A stretch of DNA of 64,000 nucleotides, taken from contig DBBP01000031.1 of NCBI GenBank assembly GCA_002292285.1, forward strand, positions 1 to 64,000, in the 5' to 3' direction. Source of the DNA: Proteobacteria bacterium UBA981 (GTDB taxonomy: Bacteria > Pseudomonadota > Gammaproteobacteria > Ga0077536). The position numbers and the translations under genes were made by a program. Shown piece after piece: positions 52,663 to 61,075 of the stretch (the first letter of the stretch is position 1; every line of letters begins with the position of its first letter). The notes under the pieces are model-generated. The model had not been told where the DNA came from. It saw only the letters and a program-made list of their open reading frames with translations, and ran no database searches.

Positions 52663-55417
52663 GGTGATTGAGTTTAGCCTCGACGGCGAGCAGGTCCGTG
52701 CACCTGAGGGTGAGACACTGCTCCAAACTGCACGCAGGCTGGGGATTGCGGTTCCCTCATTGTGTTACCAGGAAGGTTATCGGGCAGACGGCAACTGTCG
52801 GGCCTGCGTGGTGGAGGTCGATGGCGAGCGAGTACTTGCGCCCTCCTGTTGCCGCCAACCAAGTGCAGGCATGGTCGTGAAAACTGCGAGTGACCGAGCG
52901 CGAGCAAGTCAACGCATGGTCGTTGAATTGCTCCAATCAGATATGCCAGGTGCCGGCAAGTCGCCATACTCGCCACACTCGGAGCTCGATCATTGGGCAG
53001 ACTTTCTTAATGTCGGCACGCCTCGTTTTCCGCCCCGCGAACAACCCTGTGCCGACCTCAGCAGTCCGGCGATAGCCGTCAATCTCGATGCCTGCATTCA
53101 GTGCACGCGCTGCGTGCGCGCCTGCCGCGAAGAGCAAGTCAATGACGTTATTGGCTTTGCCTATCGAGGTTCGCACGCGCAGATCGTTTTCGACGTTGGC
53201 GATCAGTTAGGCGACAGTACCTGCGTCAGTTGCGGCGAATGTGTGCAGGCTTGCCCGACGGGCGCTTTAATGCCCGCCACCGCGCAAACCAGTTCCGACA
53301 TTGATCGCAAAGTGGCGTCGGCCTGCCCTTATTGTGGTGTCGGCTGTCTACTGACCTTCAACGTAAAAGACGAAAAAATCAAATACGTCGAAGGTCGCAA
53401 CGGTCCGTCCAATCACTCTAGGCTGTGCGTTAAAGGCCGTTTCGGCTTCGATTATGTGCATAATCCGCAGCGCCTGACCAAACCGCTTATCCGGCGCACC
53501 GGCGTTGAGAAAACCAAGGCCATCGTCCCGCACGCGGAAATAGATAAGTTTTTTCGCGAAGCGGAATGGGATGAAGCACTGGACGTCGCAGCAAACGGAT
53601 TCAGCGCTATCCGCGCGTCTCACGGTGGTAGCGCACTGTGTGGCTTTGGCTCCGCGAAGGGCTCTAACGAAGAAGCCTATTTATTCCAAAAGCTGGTTCG
53701 AACAGCGTTCGGTACGAATAATGTCGATCATTGCACGCGTTTGTGCCATGCATCCTCGGTCGCGGCCATGCTTGAGACGATCGGCTTCGGCGGCGTCTCG
53801 AATCAAGTTGCCGATGTTAAACAAGCTGAAGTCATCGTTATTATCGGCGCCCGACCAACGGTCAACCACCCAGTCGCGGCAACGTTCATCAAGAATGCCA
53901 GCCAAAGTGGCGCGAAACTGATCCTGATGGACCCTTATCGCTCCGATTTAGCCCGCCACGCTGACTACTTCCTGCAATTCAATTCGGACACAGACGTGCC
54001 AATGTTAAACGCGCTGATGAATACAATCATTAGCGAGAAACTCTACGATCGCGAGTTTGTCGAACAGCGCACTGAGGGCTTCCCGGCGTTGCGAGATTGT
54101 GTCGCCGAATATACGCCCGAGAGAGTCGCGCCGATTTGTGGCATTCCTGCGCAAACTTTGCGCGAGGTTGCACGCCTTTATGCTTCGTCCCGCGGTTCAA
54201 TGATTTTCTGGGGCATGGGTGTCTCGCAGCATATACATGGCACCGACAATGCCCGTTGTTTGATAGCGCTGGCATTATTGTGCGGACAAATCGGCCGGCC
54301 AGGTTGCGGCATTCACCCGTTGCGGGGACAGAACAACGTTCAGGGCGCCTCCGATGTCGGTCTGATCCCGATGGTTTATCCCGACTACCAGCCGGTTACC
54401 GATCCTGAGGTGCAAATTAAGTTTGAACGGCTGTGGCATACGCAATTGAATCCGGAGCCGGGCCTGACTGTTGTCGAGATCATGCACGCAGTGCATGCCA
54501 GGGACATCAAAGGCATGTACATCATGGGTGAAAATCCGGCCATGTCCGATCCAAATCTCAATCACGCACGTGAAGCGCTGGCGCACCTTGATCACCTGGT
54601 CGTACAAGATATTTTTTTGACTGAGACTGCTGGATTTGCCGACGTCATCCTGCCGGCCTCCGCGTTCCCGGAAAAGAGCGGGACGTTCACTAACACCGAC
54701 CGCCGAGTGCAGCTTGGTCGTCAGGCGATTTCACCACCCGGTGATGCCCGGCAAGACATTTGGATCATTCAGCAGCTTGCCAAGCGACTGGGACTAAGCT
54801 GGCACTATGACGATGTCGAGAGCGTTTTTAGCGAAATGCGCACCGCGATGCCAAGCATCGCGGGCATTACCTGGCCACGACTCGAGCGTGAGCACTCTGT
54901 TACCTACCCATGCCTGAATGAAGGCGATGGCGGCGAGCCCATCTTGTTCAAAGATGACTTTCCGACGCCGACCGGACGCGCGCTATTTGTTCCGGCCGAA
55001 TATACCCACGCAGCCGAACTGCCGGACGACGAGTATTCGTCCATACTCATAACGGGCCGCCAGCTGGAACATTGGCATACGGGAAGCATGACCCGCAACG
55101 CCAGTGTGCTGGATGCTTTGGAACCTGAACCAGTCGTCAGTGTGCATCCCGAAGACATGGCAGACGCGGGCATCGACGACGAGGATTTTGTCCGTATCGA
55201 ATCACGACGCGGACATTTGGTCGCACGCGTCCGTGCCGACAGTGGCGTGCAGCGTGGCAGCGTGTTCATGGCGTTTTGCTACGCTGAAGCTGCGGTAAAT
55301 TTTCTTACGGTTGAGGCTCTGGACCCGGTGGGGAAAATTCCGGAATTCAAATTCTGTGCCGTGCGACTATCCCATCACAGTACTGACGAAACTGCCGCCG
55401 CCACATTATCTACCTAG
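52655..55417 (+). CDS. fdhA: NAD-dependent formate dehydrogenase alpha subunit (Mo/W bis-MGD)
   Basis: FdhA oxidises formate to CO2. The 920-residue protein has an N-terminal NuoG-like part with a 2Fe-2S site (Cys37, Cys48, Cys51, Cys65 or 66) and two ferredoxin 4Fe-4S sets (Cys147/150/153/157 and Cys190/193/196/200). The FdhF-like domain begins with CPYCGVGC (Cys224/227/231, then Cys258). The active-site metal ligand is Cys364 followed by His365 (TRLCHASS), a cysteine rather than selenocysteine. Together with FdhB it passes electrons to NAD. Whether Mo or W is used cannot be read from sequence. Confidence 0.94.
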   Translation: MAEVIEFSLDGEQVRAPEGETLLQTARRLGIAVPSLCYQEGYRADGNCRACVVEVDGERVLAPSCCRQPSAGMVVKTASDRARASQRMVVELLQSDMPGAGKSPYSPHSELDHWADFLNVGTPRFPPREQPCADLSSPAIAVNLDACIQCTRCVRACREEQVNDVIGFAYRGSHAQIVFDVGDQLGDSTCVSCGECVQACPTGALMPATAQTSSDIDRKVASACPYCGVGCLLTFNVKDEKIKYVEGRNGPSNHSRLCVKGRFGFDYVHNPQRLTKPLIRRTGVEKTKAIVPHAEIDKFFREAEWDEALDVAANGFSAIRASHGGSALCGFGSAKGSNEEAYLFQKLVRTAFGTNNVDHCTRLCHASSVAAMLETIGFGGVSNQVADVKQAEVIVIIGARPTVNHPVAATFIKNASQSGAKLILMDPYRSDLARHADYFLQFNSDTDVPMLNALMNTIISEKLYDREFVEQRTEGFPALRDCVAEYTPERVAPICGIPAQTLREVARLYASSRGSMIFWGMGVSQHIHGTDNARCLIALALLCGQIGRPGCGIHPLRGQNNVQGASDVGLIPMVYPDYQPVTDPEVQIKFERLWHTQLNPEPGLTVVEIMHAVHARDIKGMYIMGENPAMSDPNLNHAREALAHLDHLVVQDIFLTETAGFADVILPASAFPEKSGTFTNTDRRVQLGRQAISPPGDARQDIWIIQQLAKRLGLSWHYDDVESVFSEMRTAMPSIAGITWPRLEREHSVTYPCLNEGDGGEPILFKDDFPTPTGRALFVPAEYTHAAELPDDEYSSILITGRQLEHWHTGSMTRNASVLDALEPEPVVSVHPEDMADAGIDDEDFVRIESRRGHLVARVRADSGVQRGSVFMAFCYAEAAVNFLTVEALDPVGKIPEFKFCAVRLSHHSTDETAAATLST

Positions 55418-55441
55418 GTGCGAAGAGCTAGCATACGCGTA

Positions 55442-56167
55442 TCAGCGCGCGATCGAATCCAACTGTAAAAATTCACGAATCAGCGGTGCGCCTTCCTTTG
55501 CGCCCGGTACCACCGTTTCAATCTGATACACGTAGCCCGGTAGTTCGTCGGACACGATAAAACTGTAGCTTTTGTCCGCATACTTTTCGAACAAATTCCG
55601 ACGTGGATCGTTCACGTAGGGTTGGAACTCGATTTTGTGACCGTTCCAACGCCGTCCGTCAAACTCGAACGTGTGGGCCTGCACTGTGGCGGATTCCGCA
55701 AGGGCGAATTTGATCCGACGTTGAAAATACCGCCAACGTTCGCGAGCCGTGCCATTCGGATCGCTGAGGCGATTCATTTCCAGCACATCCCCTTGCAGAT
55801 AAATCTTCAGGATCGGATTGACCGTTGTGTTCTCCACCGGTGGCACCGGAAAATTCCTCTCGCCGGTAAAAAACCTGACCGCGGCAGATTTCGTACCGTC
55901 TTCGTGAACTTTTCTGATTTGAAATTCGATCTGGTCGTCAAAGCCCGCCTCAAGGGCACCGGAGCGCTTGAACGCGTACATAAGCGTAACCGGTGCAGTA
56001 ACCGCACTCAGTTGATCTGTCATCCACAGTAGAACCTCCGCCTGCGAGAATTCAGGACTTTTCTCTTGTGCACTGGCGGTCCCGATATCGGCACACAGGG
56101 CGACGCACATCCCCAGCAACCAGCTGGCGCGTCTATTTCTTAGCGTGTTTGGGAATGACACGTACAT
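55442..56167 (-). CDS. Hypothetical exported protein of the xox region
   Basis: I do not recognise the family. The 241-residue protein has a long signal peptide with Arg residues before a hydrophobic core and a cleavage-type end TASAQ at residue 34. The mature part is rich in strands and charged residues, with blocks such as IYLQGDVLEMNRLSDPNG, RRIKFALAESATVQ and SFIVSDELPGYVYQIETVV. Its only cysteines are in the signal peptide. It is on the same strand as xoxJ, pseudoazurin and xoxF, 57 bases after xoxJ, so a periplasmic role in methanol oxidation is suggested by context only. It converges on fdhA. Confidence 0.75.
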   Translation of the reverse strand: MYVSFPNTLRNRRASWLLGMCVALCADIGTASAQEKSPEFSQAEVLLWMTDQLSAVTAPVTLMYAFKRSGALEAGFDDQIEFQIRKVHEDGTKSAAVRFFTGERNFPVPPVENTTVNPILKIYLQGDVLEMNRLSDPNGTARERWRYFQRRIKFALAESATVQAHTFEFDGRRWNGHKIEFQPYVNDPRRNLFEKYADKSYSFIVSDELPGYVYQIETVVPGAKEGAPLIREFLQLDSIAR

Positions 56168-56224
56168 ACCTCAAAATTTCGCAGCAACAGTACAGTTATT
56201 TAGTATTGGTTCGACAATAAACTG

Positions 56225-57094
56225 TCAGTCGGTGTCTTCAATCGTCGGACGGATAATCAGTTCTTTTCTCGGGATACCGTAGTCGTCCAGGATCGCGTTG
56301 ATCTCCACCTGACTTGCAGCAAGCATGCGATTGATTTGCTGTCTCCATTCGGAATCCGCGAAACGCACCGCCATGGCGATCTGAAAGTCGAAACGCAGGC
56401 CGGGTTCGGCACGCATCGGGATGACTTTCAGTTTCGATTCGCTCAAGGTCTTGGCCAAGTATCCGGCTATCGGGCCCCACACGAAGGTCAGATTAATATC
56501 GCCGGAAATCAAATCACGCTCGATGATTTTGCCCGGGTACTCGTTCTTATCGCCGCTCATACTCTGGAACGGAATCCCTTGGTCCATCAAGCCAACCTGA
56601 TGAATGAAATCTGTGCCAGGACCGCGATCCCACAGGCCTATACGCAGCGAGTCTGCCTGTTGCGGGCTCAGTGTCTTCAGGTCGTCCTGCGATTGAATGA
56701 AATCCAGCCCGCGGTCCTTCACGTAAACCATGGCCCACGATGAACGCAAATACGGTCGGGTGGGCGACGCCATCTCAAAATTTTCAATGACGCCCATGAC
56801 CAGATCACACTTGTAGCGGCCGTCTTCGGTTTCGTTGTTTGTCAGCGTGTTTCGGATGAAACCCATACGCTGTGGAAACCACTCGTACTTTAGCGGTACG
56901 CCGAGCTTACGTGCCAACAGCTCGGCGAGCTTGTTCTCATAGCCGTCGCCAGCGCGATTCGACATCGGTAACAAATTGGGATCGGCACAAACTCTCAGTT
57001 CATCTTTTGGTGCAGATTCCTGGGCGGCGCTGGAAGCGCACATCAATATGCACACTCCCAGCGCAAGCAACTTCGCCAGCGCTCGCGGAACCAA
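56225..57094 (-). CDS. xoxJ: XoxJ-like periplasmic binding-fold protein
   Basis: XoxJ proteins are required for full XoxF activity, possibly in enzyme maturation. The 289-residue protein has a clean signal peptide (MVPRALAKLLALGVCILM, then SSAAQ), the block ELRVCADPNLLPMSN near residue 32, and substrate-binding-fold segments such as CDLVMGVIENFEMASPTRP and DINLTFVWGPIAGYLAK. No ABC transporter permease or ATPase is near. I chose the TTG at 57094, preceded by GGTGAG. The upstream TTG at 57190 would add a 32-residue arginine-rich tail and overlap the pseudoazurin gene. Confidence 0.87.
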   Translation of the reverse strand: MVPRALAKLLALGVCILMCASSAAQESAPKDELRVCADPNLLPMSNRAGDGYENKLAELLARKLGVPLKYEWFPQRMGFIRNTLTNNETEDGRYKCDLVMGVIENFEMASPTRPYLRSSWAMVYVKDRGLDFIQSQDDLKTLSPQQADSLRIGLWDRGPGTDFIHQVGLMDQGIPFQSMSGDKNEYPGKIIERDLISGDINLTFVWGPIAGYLAKTLSESKLKVIPMRAEPGLRFDFQIAMAVRFADSEWRQQINRMLAASQVEINAILDDYGIPRKELIIRPTIEDTD

Positions 57095-57170
57095 ATCTAA
57101 ACGCTCACCAAGTGGCGCAGTGCAGCGTGGGACGGTGGGCGTTGCGCGAGAGGTGTTGACCGTTGGGATG

Positions 57171-57623
57171 CTATTTCGCCTCCGCCTCAATGGCCTTCTT
57201 CATCTTCTTGAGCGCTCGATTGACCATATTCTTTGCCACCTTCACTTCCTGCAAATTCGCCTCAAGTTGCGCAAGATTTGCCGGCGGACGGGCGTCCCCA
57301 ACGACGATAACACCCACCATACCTGTGGAGACATGCGGCGCGCACTTGTAAACGTAAGCACCCTCTTGCTCTAAGCTGATGCTAAAACTTTCTTCGCCTA
57401 ACTTCGATTTCCATCCCTGTGCACCTGCGGGGAACATGCCCTCGATGGTCTGCGTATCGTGGCCAGTCATCCCGGTAAAGCGAACCGTGTCGCCGGGTTG
57501 TGCGAATGTAACCAGCGGCTGCCACTGAGTGACGACACCCTTGACGATATGTTCTTCTGCGTAAGCGCTGCTTACGGCAAACAAGGTCATCGCTAGCACT
57601 AAGAACCTGTAGCCCTTCGACAT
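57171..57623 (-). CDS. Pseudoazurin-type blue copper protein
   Basis: This is a periplasmic single-copper electron carrier. The 150-residue protein has a signal peptide ending SSAYA at residue 22. The copper ligands are His55 (TGMTGHDTQT), Cys94, His97 and Met102 (KCAPHVSTGM), matching the pseudoazurin C-x2-H-x4-M loop. The C-terminal Lys-rich helical part is typical of pseudoazurin, where it helps docking to redox partners. The ATG at 57623 has GAGGAG upstream; the open frame before it lacks this. It lies between xoxF and xoxJ, where many methylotrophs have the cytochrome gene xoxG, so it may accept electrons from XoxF. Confidence 0.9.
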   Translation of the reverse strand: MSKGYRFLVLAMTLFAVSSAYAEEHIVKGVVTQWQPLVTFAQPGDTVRFTGMTGHDTQTIEGMFPAGAQGWKSKLGEESFSISLEQEGAYVYKCAPHVSTGMVGVIVVGDARPPANLAQLEANLQEVKVAKNMVNRALKKMKKAIEAEAK

Positions 57624-57848
57624 GTGATTGAACTCCTCGATCGATTCAGATGGTTGGTTGAATTTCAAAACGTGCTTCTCTCACGTCGGCTGTAGATTAG
57701 CAGGACGAGACTGAATCGCGCCTGAACTATGTCCGGCCCTGCTTTCCGTCGTGCGATCCGAGATTGATGCGATCAGGGAACGCAATGGCCTCTTTGAGGC
57801 CTCGTTGCGGGTAGCCCCCGGGGACGTGGCGCGCGATTGTCGCAGGAT

Positions 57849-57880
57849 AAAAAAACCCGACCCTCGTTAAAGGACCGGGC
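57849..57880 (-). terminator. Intrinsic terminator after xoxF
   Basis: On the minus strand, nine-base arms (CCCGGTCCT and AGGGTCGGG, paired with two G-T wobbles) close a six-base loop and are followed by seven T. It lies about 50 bases after the xoxF stop. Its strength relative to the downstream pseudoazurin gene is unknown; partial readthrough would let xoxF be made in excess of the carrier genes. Confidence 0.82.
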
Positions 57881-57929
57881 CTCTAGGCTGGTTAACAGTC
57901 AGTATAAATTGATAACGATATCGCGCTGC

Positions 57930-59792
57930 TTAGGGCAGGCTGAATACGCTTAGCACGCCGCCGAGACGGGTGAAACGATTCAAATCACGATAGCCACCAA
58001 CTGCACCCAAACCGTCGGTGTCGTTAATCAGGCCGGCTGCCATGCCGATACCTGCCCAACCACCAACTCCGGAAAGAACGCCGACATACTGTTTGCCGCC
58101 GTGTCCCCAAGTGTTGGTGTTACCGATGATGCCGGATGGCGTTTTGAACTTCCAAAGAAGCTTACCGCTTTTTGCGTCAATCGCTTTCAGGTAACCACCG
58201 AGTGTGCCGTAGAACACCACGTCGCCTGCGGTCGCCAAGGCACCACTCCAGACTGAGAAACGCTCTGGAATCGACCAAACGATTTTGCCCTTATCCGCAT
58301 CCCAGGCAATGAAGTTGCCGAGGTTGTTGTTGTCGGCGTTGTTACCGAACTCCGGACCGGCTGACACACGACCCGCCGGGAACATGCTGAGTACAGCATT
58401 CACGTATGGTTGACCAGCAACGTACTCCCCACCCGACACAGGCTCGTAATTCATGCAGACGTGGTTCGTCGGCACGTAGAACAGGCCAGTGCGTGGGCTG
58501 TAGGAAGCCGGCTGCTGGTCTTTTGAACCGAGAGCCGCAGGACAGATATTGGTCGAGTTAGTGTCCTCGCCGTTGTGGTGAGTGGAGTACTTCGCAACGA
58601 CCTGTGGGCGCCCTGTCTTCATATCGACATGCGTCGCCCAATTCACTGCTGGATCAAACTTCTCCGCCACCAGCAACGCGCCGTTTGTCCGATCAAGGGT
58701 ATATCCGAAACCATTGCGGTCTAAGTGGACCAGTGCTTTGGTATCTTTGCCCTTGACCTCCATGTCGGCCAGGATCATTTCGTTGATACCGTCGTAGTCC
58801 CACTCATCGTGAGGCGTCATCTGGTACACCCAATGGGCCATGCCGGTGTCGACGTCGCGCGAAAAGATCGACTGAGACCACTTGTTGTCGCCAGGGCGAA
58901 CAACCGGGTTCCAGGTCGACGGATTGCCGGTACCGTAATAAAACGCATTACGCTCTTTATCGTAGGGCCACCAGCCCCAGGTTGCACCGCCGCCGATCTT
59001 CCATTGGTCACCTTTCCAGCTTTTCAGGGAGGAATCGGCACCAACGGGTTGCCCCATTGAAGTGGTCTTCTCGGGGTCGAACAGCATGTCCGAATCCGGG
59101 CCCATGCTGTAGGCACGCCAGGCGCGCTTACCGTCCGACAGGTTGTAGGCATTGATCCAGCAACGAACGCCAAACTCGCCACCTGAAATGCCGGTGATGA
59201 CTTTGTCTTTCATCACATGTGGCGCATTGGTATTGGTTTGACCCAATTTTGCGTCGCCATTCTTGACCGACCAGACTTTTTCACCCGTCTTGGCATTCAG
59301 AGCGATCAGAACAGTATCGGCCTGTTGCAAGAGAATCTTGCCCTCACCATAGCCGAGGCCGCGGTTAACCACGTCACAGCACATGACCGGGACAGTCTCG
59401 TCATAGTCCTGAATAGGGACGTATTCCCACACAATCTCTAGATTGTCGAGATTGATGGCGAATACGTTGTTCGGGAAAGCGGCATGGATGTAGAGCGTAT
59501 CGTGCGACAAACCAGTCGCTGATCCGGGCAGGACCAGAGGTCCGCCTTCATGGCCACGCAAAACGCCAGTTGAAAACGTCCACGCGGCCTGGATCTTGTG
59601 TGCGTTTTCATTGTTGATTTGATTCAACTCTGAATAGCGCCAGTTCCAATAGTTACCACCGGGGAACACCCAGTAGTTGGGATCTTGCATCAGCTTCTCA
59701 AGCTGTGCGTTGGCCGAAACCTGCGCGGTTCCAGACAAGAGCAAAACAGAGACCGCGGCAATGAGCCATCGTTGAAACGATGATTTCCTCAT
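57930..59792 (-). CDS. xoxF: Lanthanide-dependent methanol dehydrogenase XoxF
   Basis: This PQQ enzyme in the periplasm oxidises methanol. The 620-residue protein has a signal peptide ending QVSANA and the adjacent-cysteine disulfide Cys138-Cys139 (MCCDVV). Metal-binding and catalytic residues are Glu206 (SGGEFGVR), Asn290 (YGTGNPSTW), Asp332 and Asp334 (EWDYDGIN). The second Asp marks XoxF; MxaF has Ala there, so lanthanide use is expected. The start at 59792 has AAGGAGGAG upstream. A second in-frame ATG at 59828 also has an SD-like AGAGG, so two starts are possible. Downstream genes on this strand are pseudoazurin, xoxJ and an exported protein. Confidence 0.97.
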   Translation of the reverse strand: MRKSSFQRWLIAAVSVLLLSGTAQVSANAQLEKLMQDPNYWVFPGGNYWNWRYSELNQINNENAHKIQAAWTFSTGVLRGHEGGPLVLPGSATGLSHDTLYIHAAFPNNVFAINLDNLEIVWEYVPIQDYDETVPVMCCDVVNRGLGYGEGKILLQQADTVLIALNAKTGEKVWSVKNGDAKLGQTNTNAPHVMKDKVITGISGGEFGVRCWINAYNLSDGKRAWRAYSMGPDSDMLFDPEKTTSMGQPVGADSSLKSWKGDQWKIGGGATWGWWPYDKERNAFYYGTGNPSTWNPVVRPGDNKWSQSIFSRDVDTGMAHWVYQMTPHDEWDYDGINEMILADMEVKGKDTKALVHLDRNGFGYTLDRTNGALLVAEKFDPAVNWATHVDMKTGRPQVVAKYSTHHNGEDTNSTNICPAALGSKDQQPASYSPRTGLFYVPTNHVCMNYEPVSGGEYVAGQPYVNAVLSMFPAGRVSAGPEFGNNADNNNLGNFIAWDADKGKIVWSIPERFSVWSGALATAGDVVFYGTLGGYLKAIDAKSGKLLWKFKTPSGIIGNTNTWGHGGKQYVGVLSGVGGWAGIGMAAGLINDTDGLGAVGGYRDLNRFTRLGGVLSVFSLP

Positions 59793-59828
59793 AAGCTCCT
59801 CCTTCACAATTTTTTGTTTAAATGTCAT

Positions 59829-60293
59829 GTGATTGACCTCTTTTATTGTTTTAACTTCGAGCCAGCTCGAGACCGGTAAATTGGCCCAAAGGGTTGCAAA
59901 ACTGTTTGGCTAAGGTAGTGAGGGGAAGTGCGCCGACCCAGAGCTCGCTGAACGGCAAGAGCTAGATGAGCGTGAACGGCGGCTGCGCTCAATGGAATTC
60001 AGCTCCAGAAAGCGACGCTGATTCGAACTTGTCTGTGCGGCACTTGGGCATTAATTTTTGGTGATCTAGCGAAGTTCTTAAGGTCGTGTCTAATCGGGCT
60101 CAGCCTTACGACGACCAGCCGGCTCGATTCATTTCGCATTACTGCCGACGCTCTGCGAAATACCCCACGTCGCTTGGCAGCCTGCCGTGGGTCGATTATA
60201 GGACTAATTGACAGCGCAGCAACCGCTTTGCGGATCCTCGCGCGAGATTTCATTCAATGGGTTTTATTGCGCCGCAGCAATAACACCGAGGCA
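59829..60293. other. Region upstream of xoxF without a gene
   Basis: The 465 bases between xoxF and the four-cysteine protein gene contain no convincing reading frame. The part nearest xoxF is A-rich on the coding strand and holds a short palindrome (listed separately). No clear -35/-10 pair was found, which is common for activator-dependent promoters. Confidence 0.5.
59857..59870. promoter_or_regulatory. 14-bp palindrome upstream of xoxF, candidate operator
   Basis: TCGAGC-CA-GCTCGA is a perfect inverted repeat of 6-bp arms and a 2-bp centre, 29 bases before the first possible xoxF start. The placement fits a binding site for a dimeric regulator, but no match to a known operator is claimed. 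Confidence 0.4.
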
Positions 60294-60674
60294 TCAGTTC
60301 ATGCGCATCGGGGCTGTTCCCGTCGACGATTTCTTTTTGCCGATGAAGCACTGCTTTTCGGCCTCTGCCCGAGCCCCATCGAGTAACGCTACGATTTCGT
60401 CACCCCGTTCGCTATTACGGAACAAGCCGCCCTTTTCGCCGGGCATGCGTTTGTAGATTTCGAACGTACGTGCTTCGGTAAAGTCCTCGAGACTCACACT
60501 TTTTGCGATGACGTCAATCTCGCACGAACAGGCATATAGATTATCAATCGTCTGTCCACCATGCCTGGCCATACACGTGATGACATGGTCAACGCGCTCG
60601 AGTGTCGGATACTCTTCGGCAAACGAGGTTTGCACCAGGAACACACTAACGAAAAGTACTAGCAATCGGTTCAC
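60294..60674 (-). CDS. Small exported four-cysteine protein
   Basis: The 126-residue protein starts at GTG and has a clear signal peptide ending TSFA at residue 19. The mature chain has Cys34, a Cys49-x-Cys51 pair and Cys109 in a mostly helical, charged context (block EYPTLERVDHVITCMARHGG). No CxxCH haem site is present, so it is not a c-type cytochrome. From memory, short secreted proteins of this type occur near PQQ alcohol dehydrogenase genes, but I cannot verify that. Its same-strand place upstream of xoxF suggests a periplasmic role in methanol oxidation. Disulfide or metal binding is possible. Confidence 0.72.
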   Translation of the reverse strand: MNRLLVLFVSVFLVQTSFAEEYPTLERVDHVITCMARHGGQTIDNLYACSCEIDVIAKSVSLEDFTEARTFEIYKRMPGEKGGLFRNSERGDEIVALLDGARAEAEKQCFIGKKKSSTGTAPMRMN

Positions 60675-61075
60675 GGGGTTTTACTCGGCTGGAAGACGAA
60701 GTGGCCAAATACTAGCAATATCAGATGCGGCCGGCGACGACAGATCAACATCCTGTGGAGCACCGTGTCCTGAATAGTTGCTCGATAGCCCGCTGACGCG
60801 CAAGGTGAAATCCGTGGTCGACACCGAGCCCTAGCGCACAAAGCACAGGGGTCGTCGATATTTGTTAATCGGCCACGTGGATCCCATAATAGGCGTTGGC
60901 TCGTGCCGTGGCCCAGAATCCATTTTCGCCTGACACGCAATCTGGGCAGGTATACCTGTCGTTGAACTGAACCTAAAATCCACTAGCAGGGCTACCATCG
61001 CCGTCGACACAGCGCCTTTACTTGCTGATCTCGCATTTCCGACTCACCCGGCAGACCTTTGATGCACCTTTGCAA
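60675..61075. other. Intergenic region with no feature recognised
   Basis: About 400 bases separate the divergent four-cysteine protein and glycosyltransferase genes. Short open frames exist, but none has a plausible start signal or protein-like composition. No clear promoter or RNA element was found. Confidence 0.5.

Noticed and set aside
52655..55417. Selenocysteine formate dehydrogenase
   Set aside because: The metal ligand codon encodes Cys364 and no in-frame TGA occurs at that place.
56225..57094. Amino-acid ABC transporter binding protein
   Set aside because: No transporter permease or ATPase is adjacent, and the protein matches XoxJ/MoxJ-type proteins linked to methanol dehydrogenase.
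57930..59792. Calcium-dependent MxaF-type methanol dehydrogenase
   Set aside because: The extra Asp334 that marks lanthanide XoxF enzymes is present, and no mxaI small subunit gene is found nearby.
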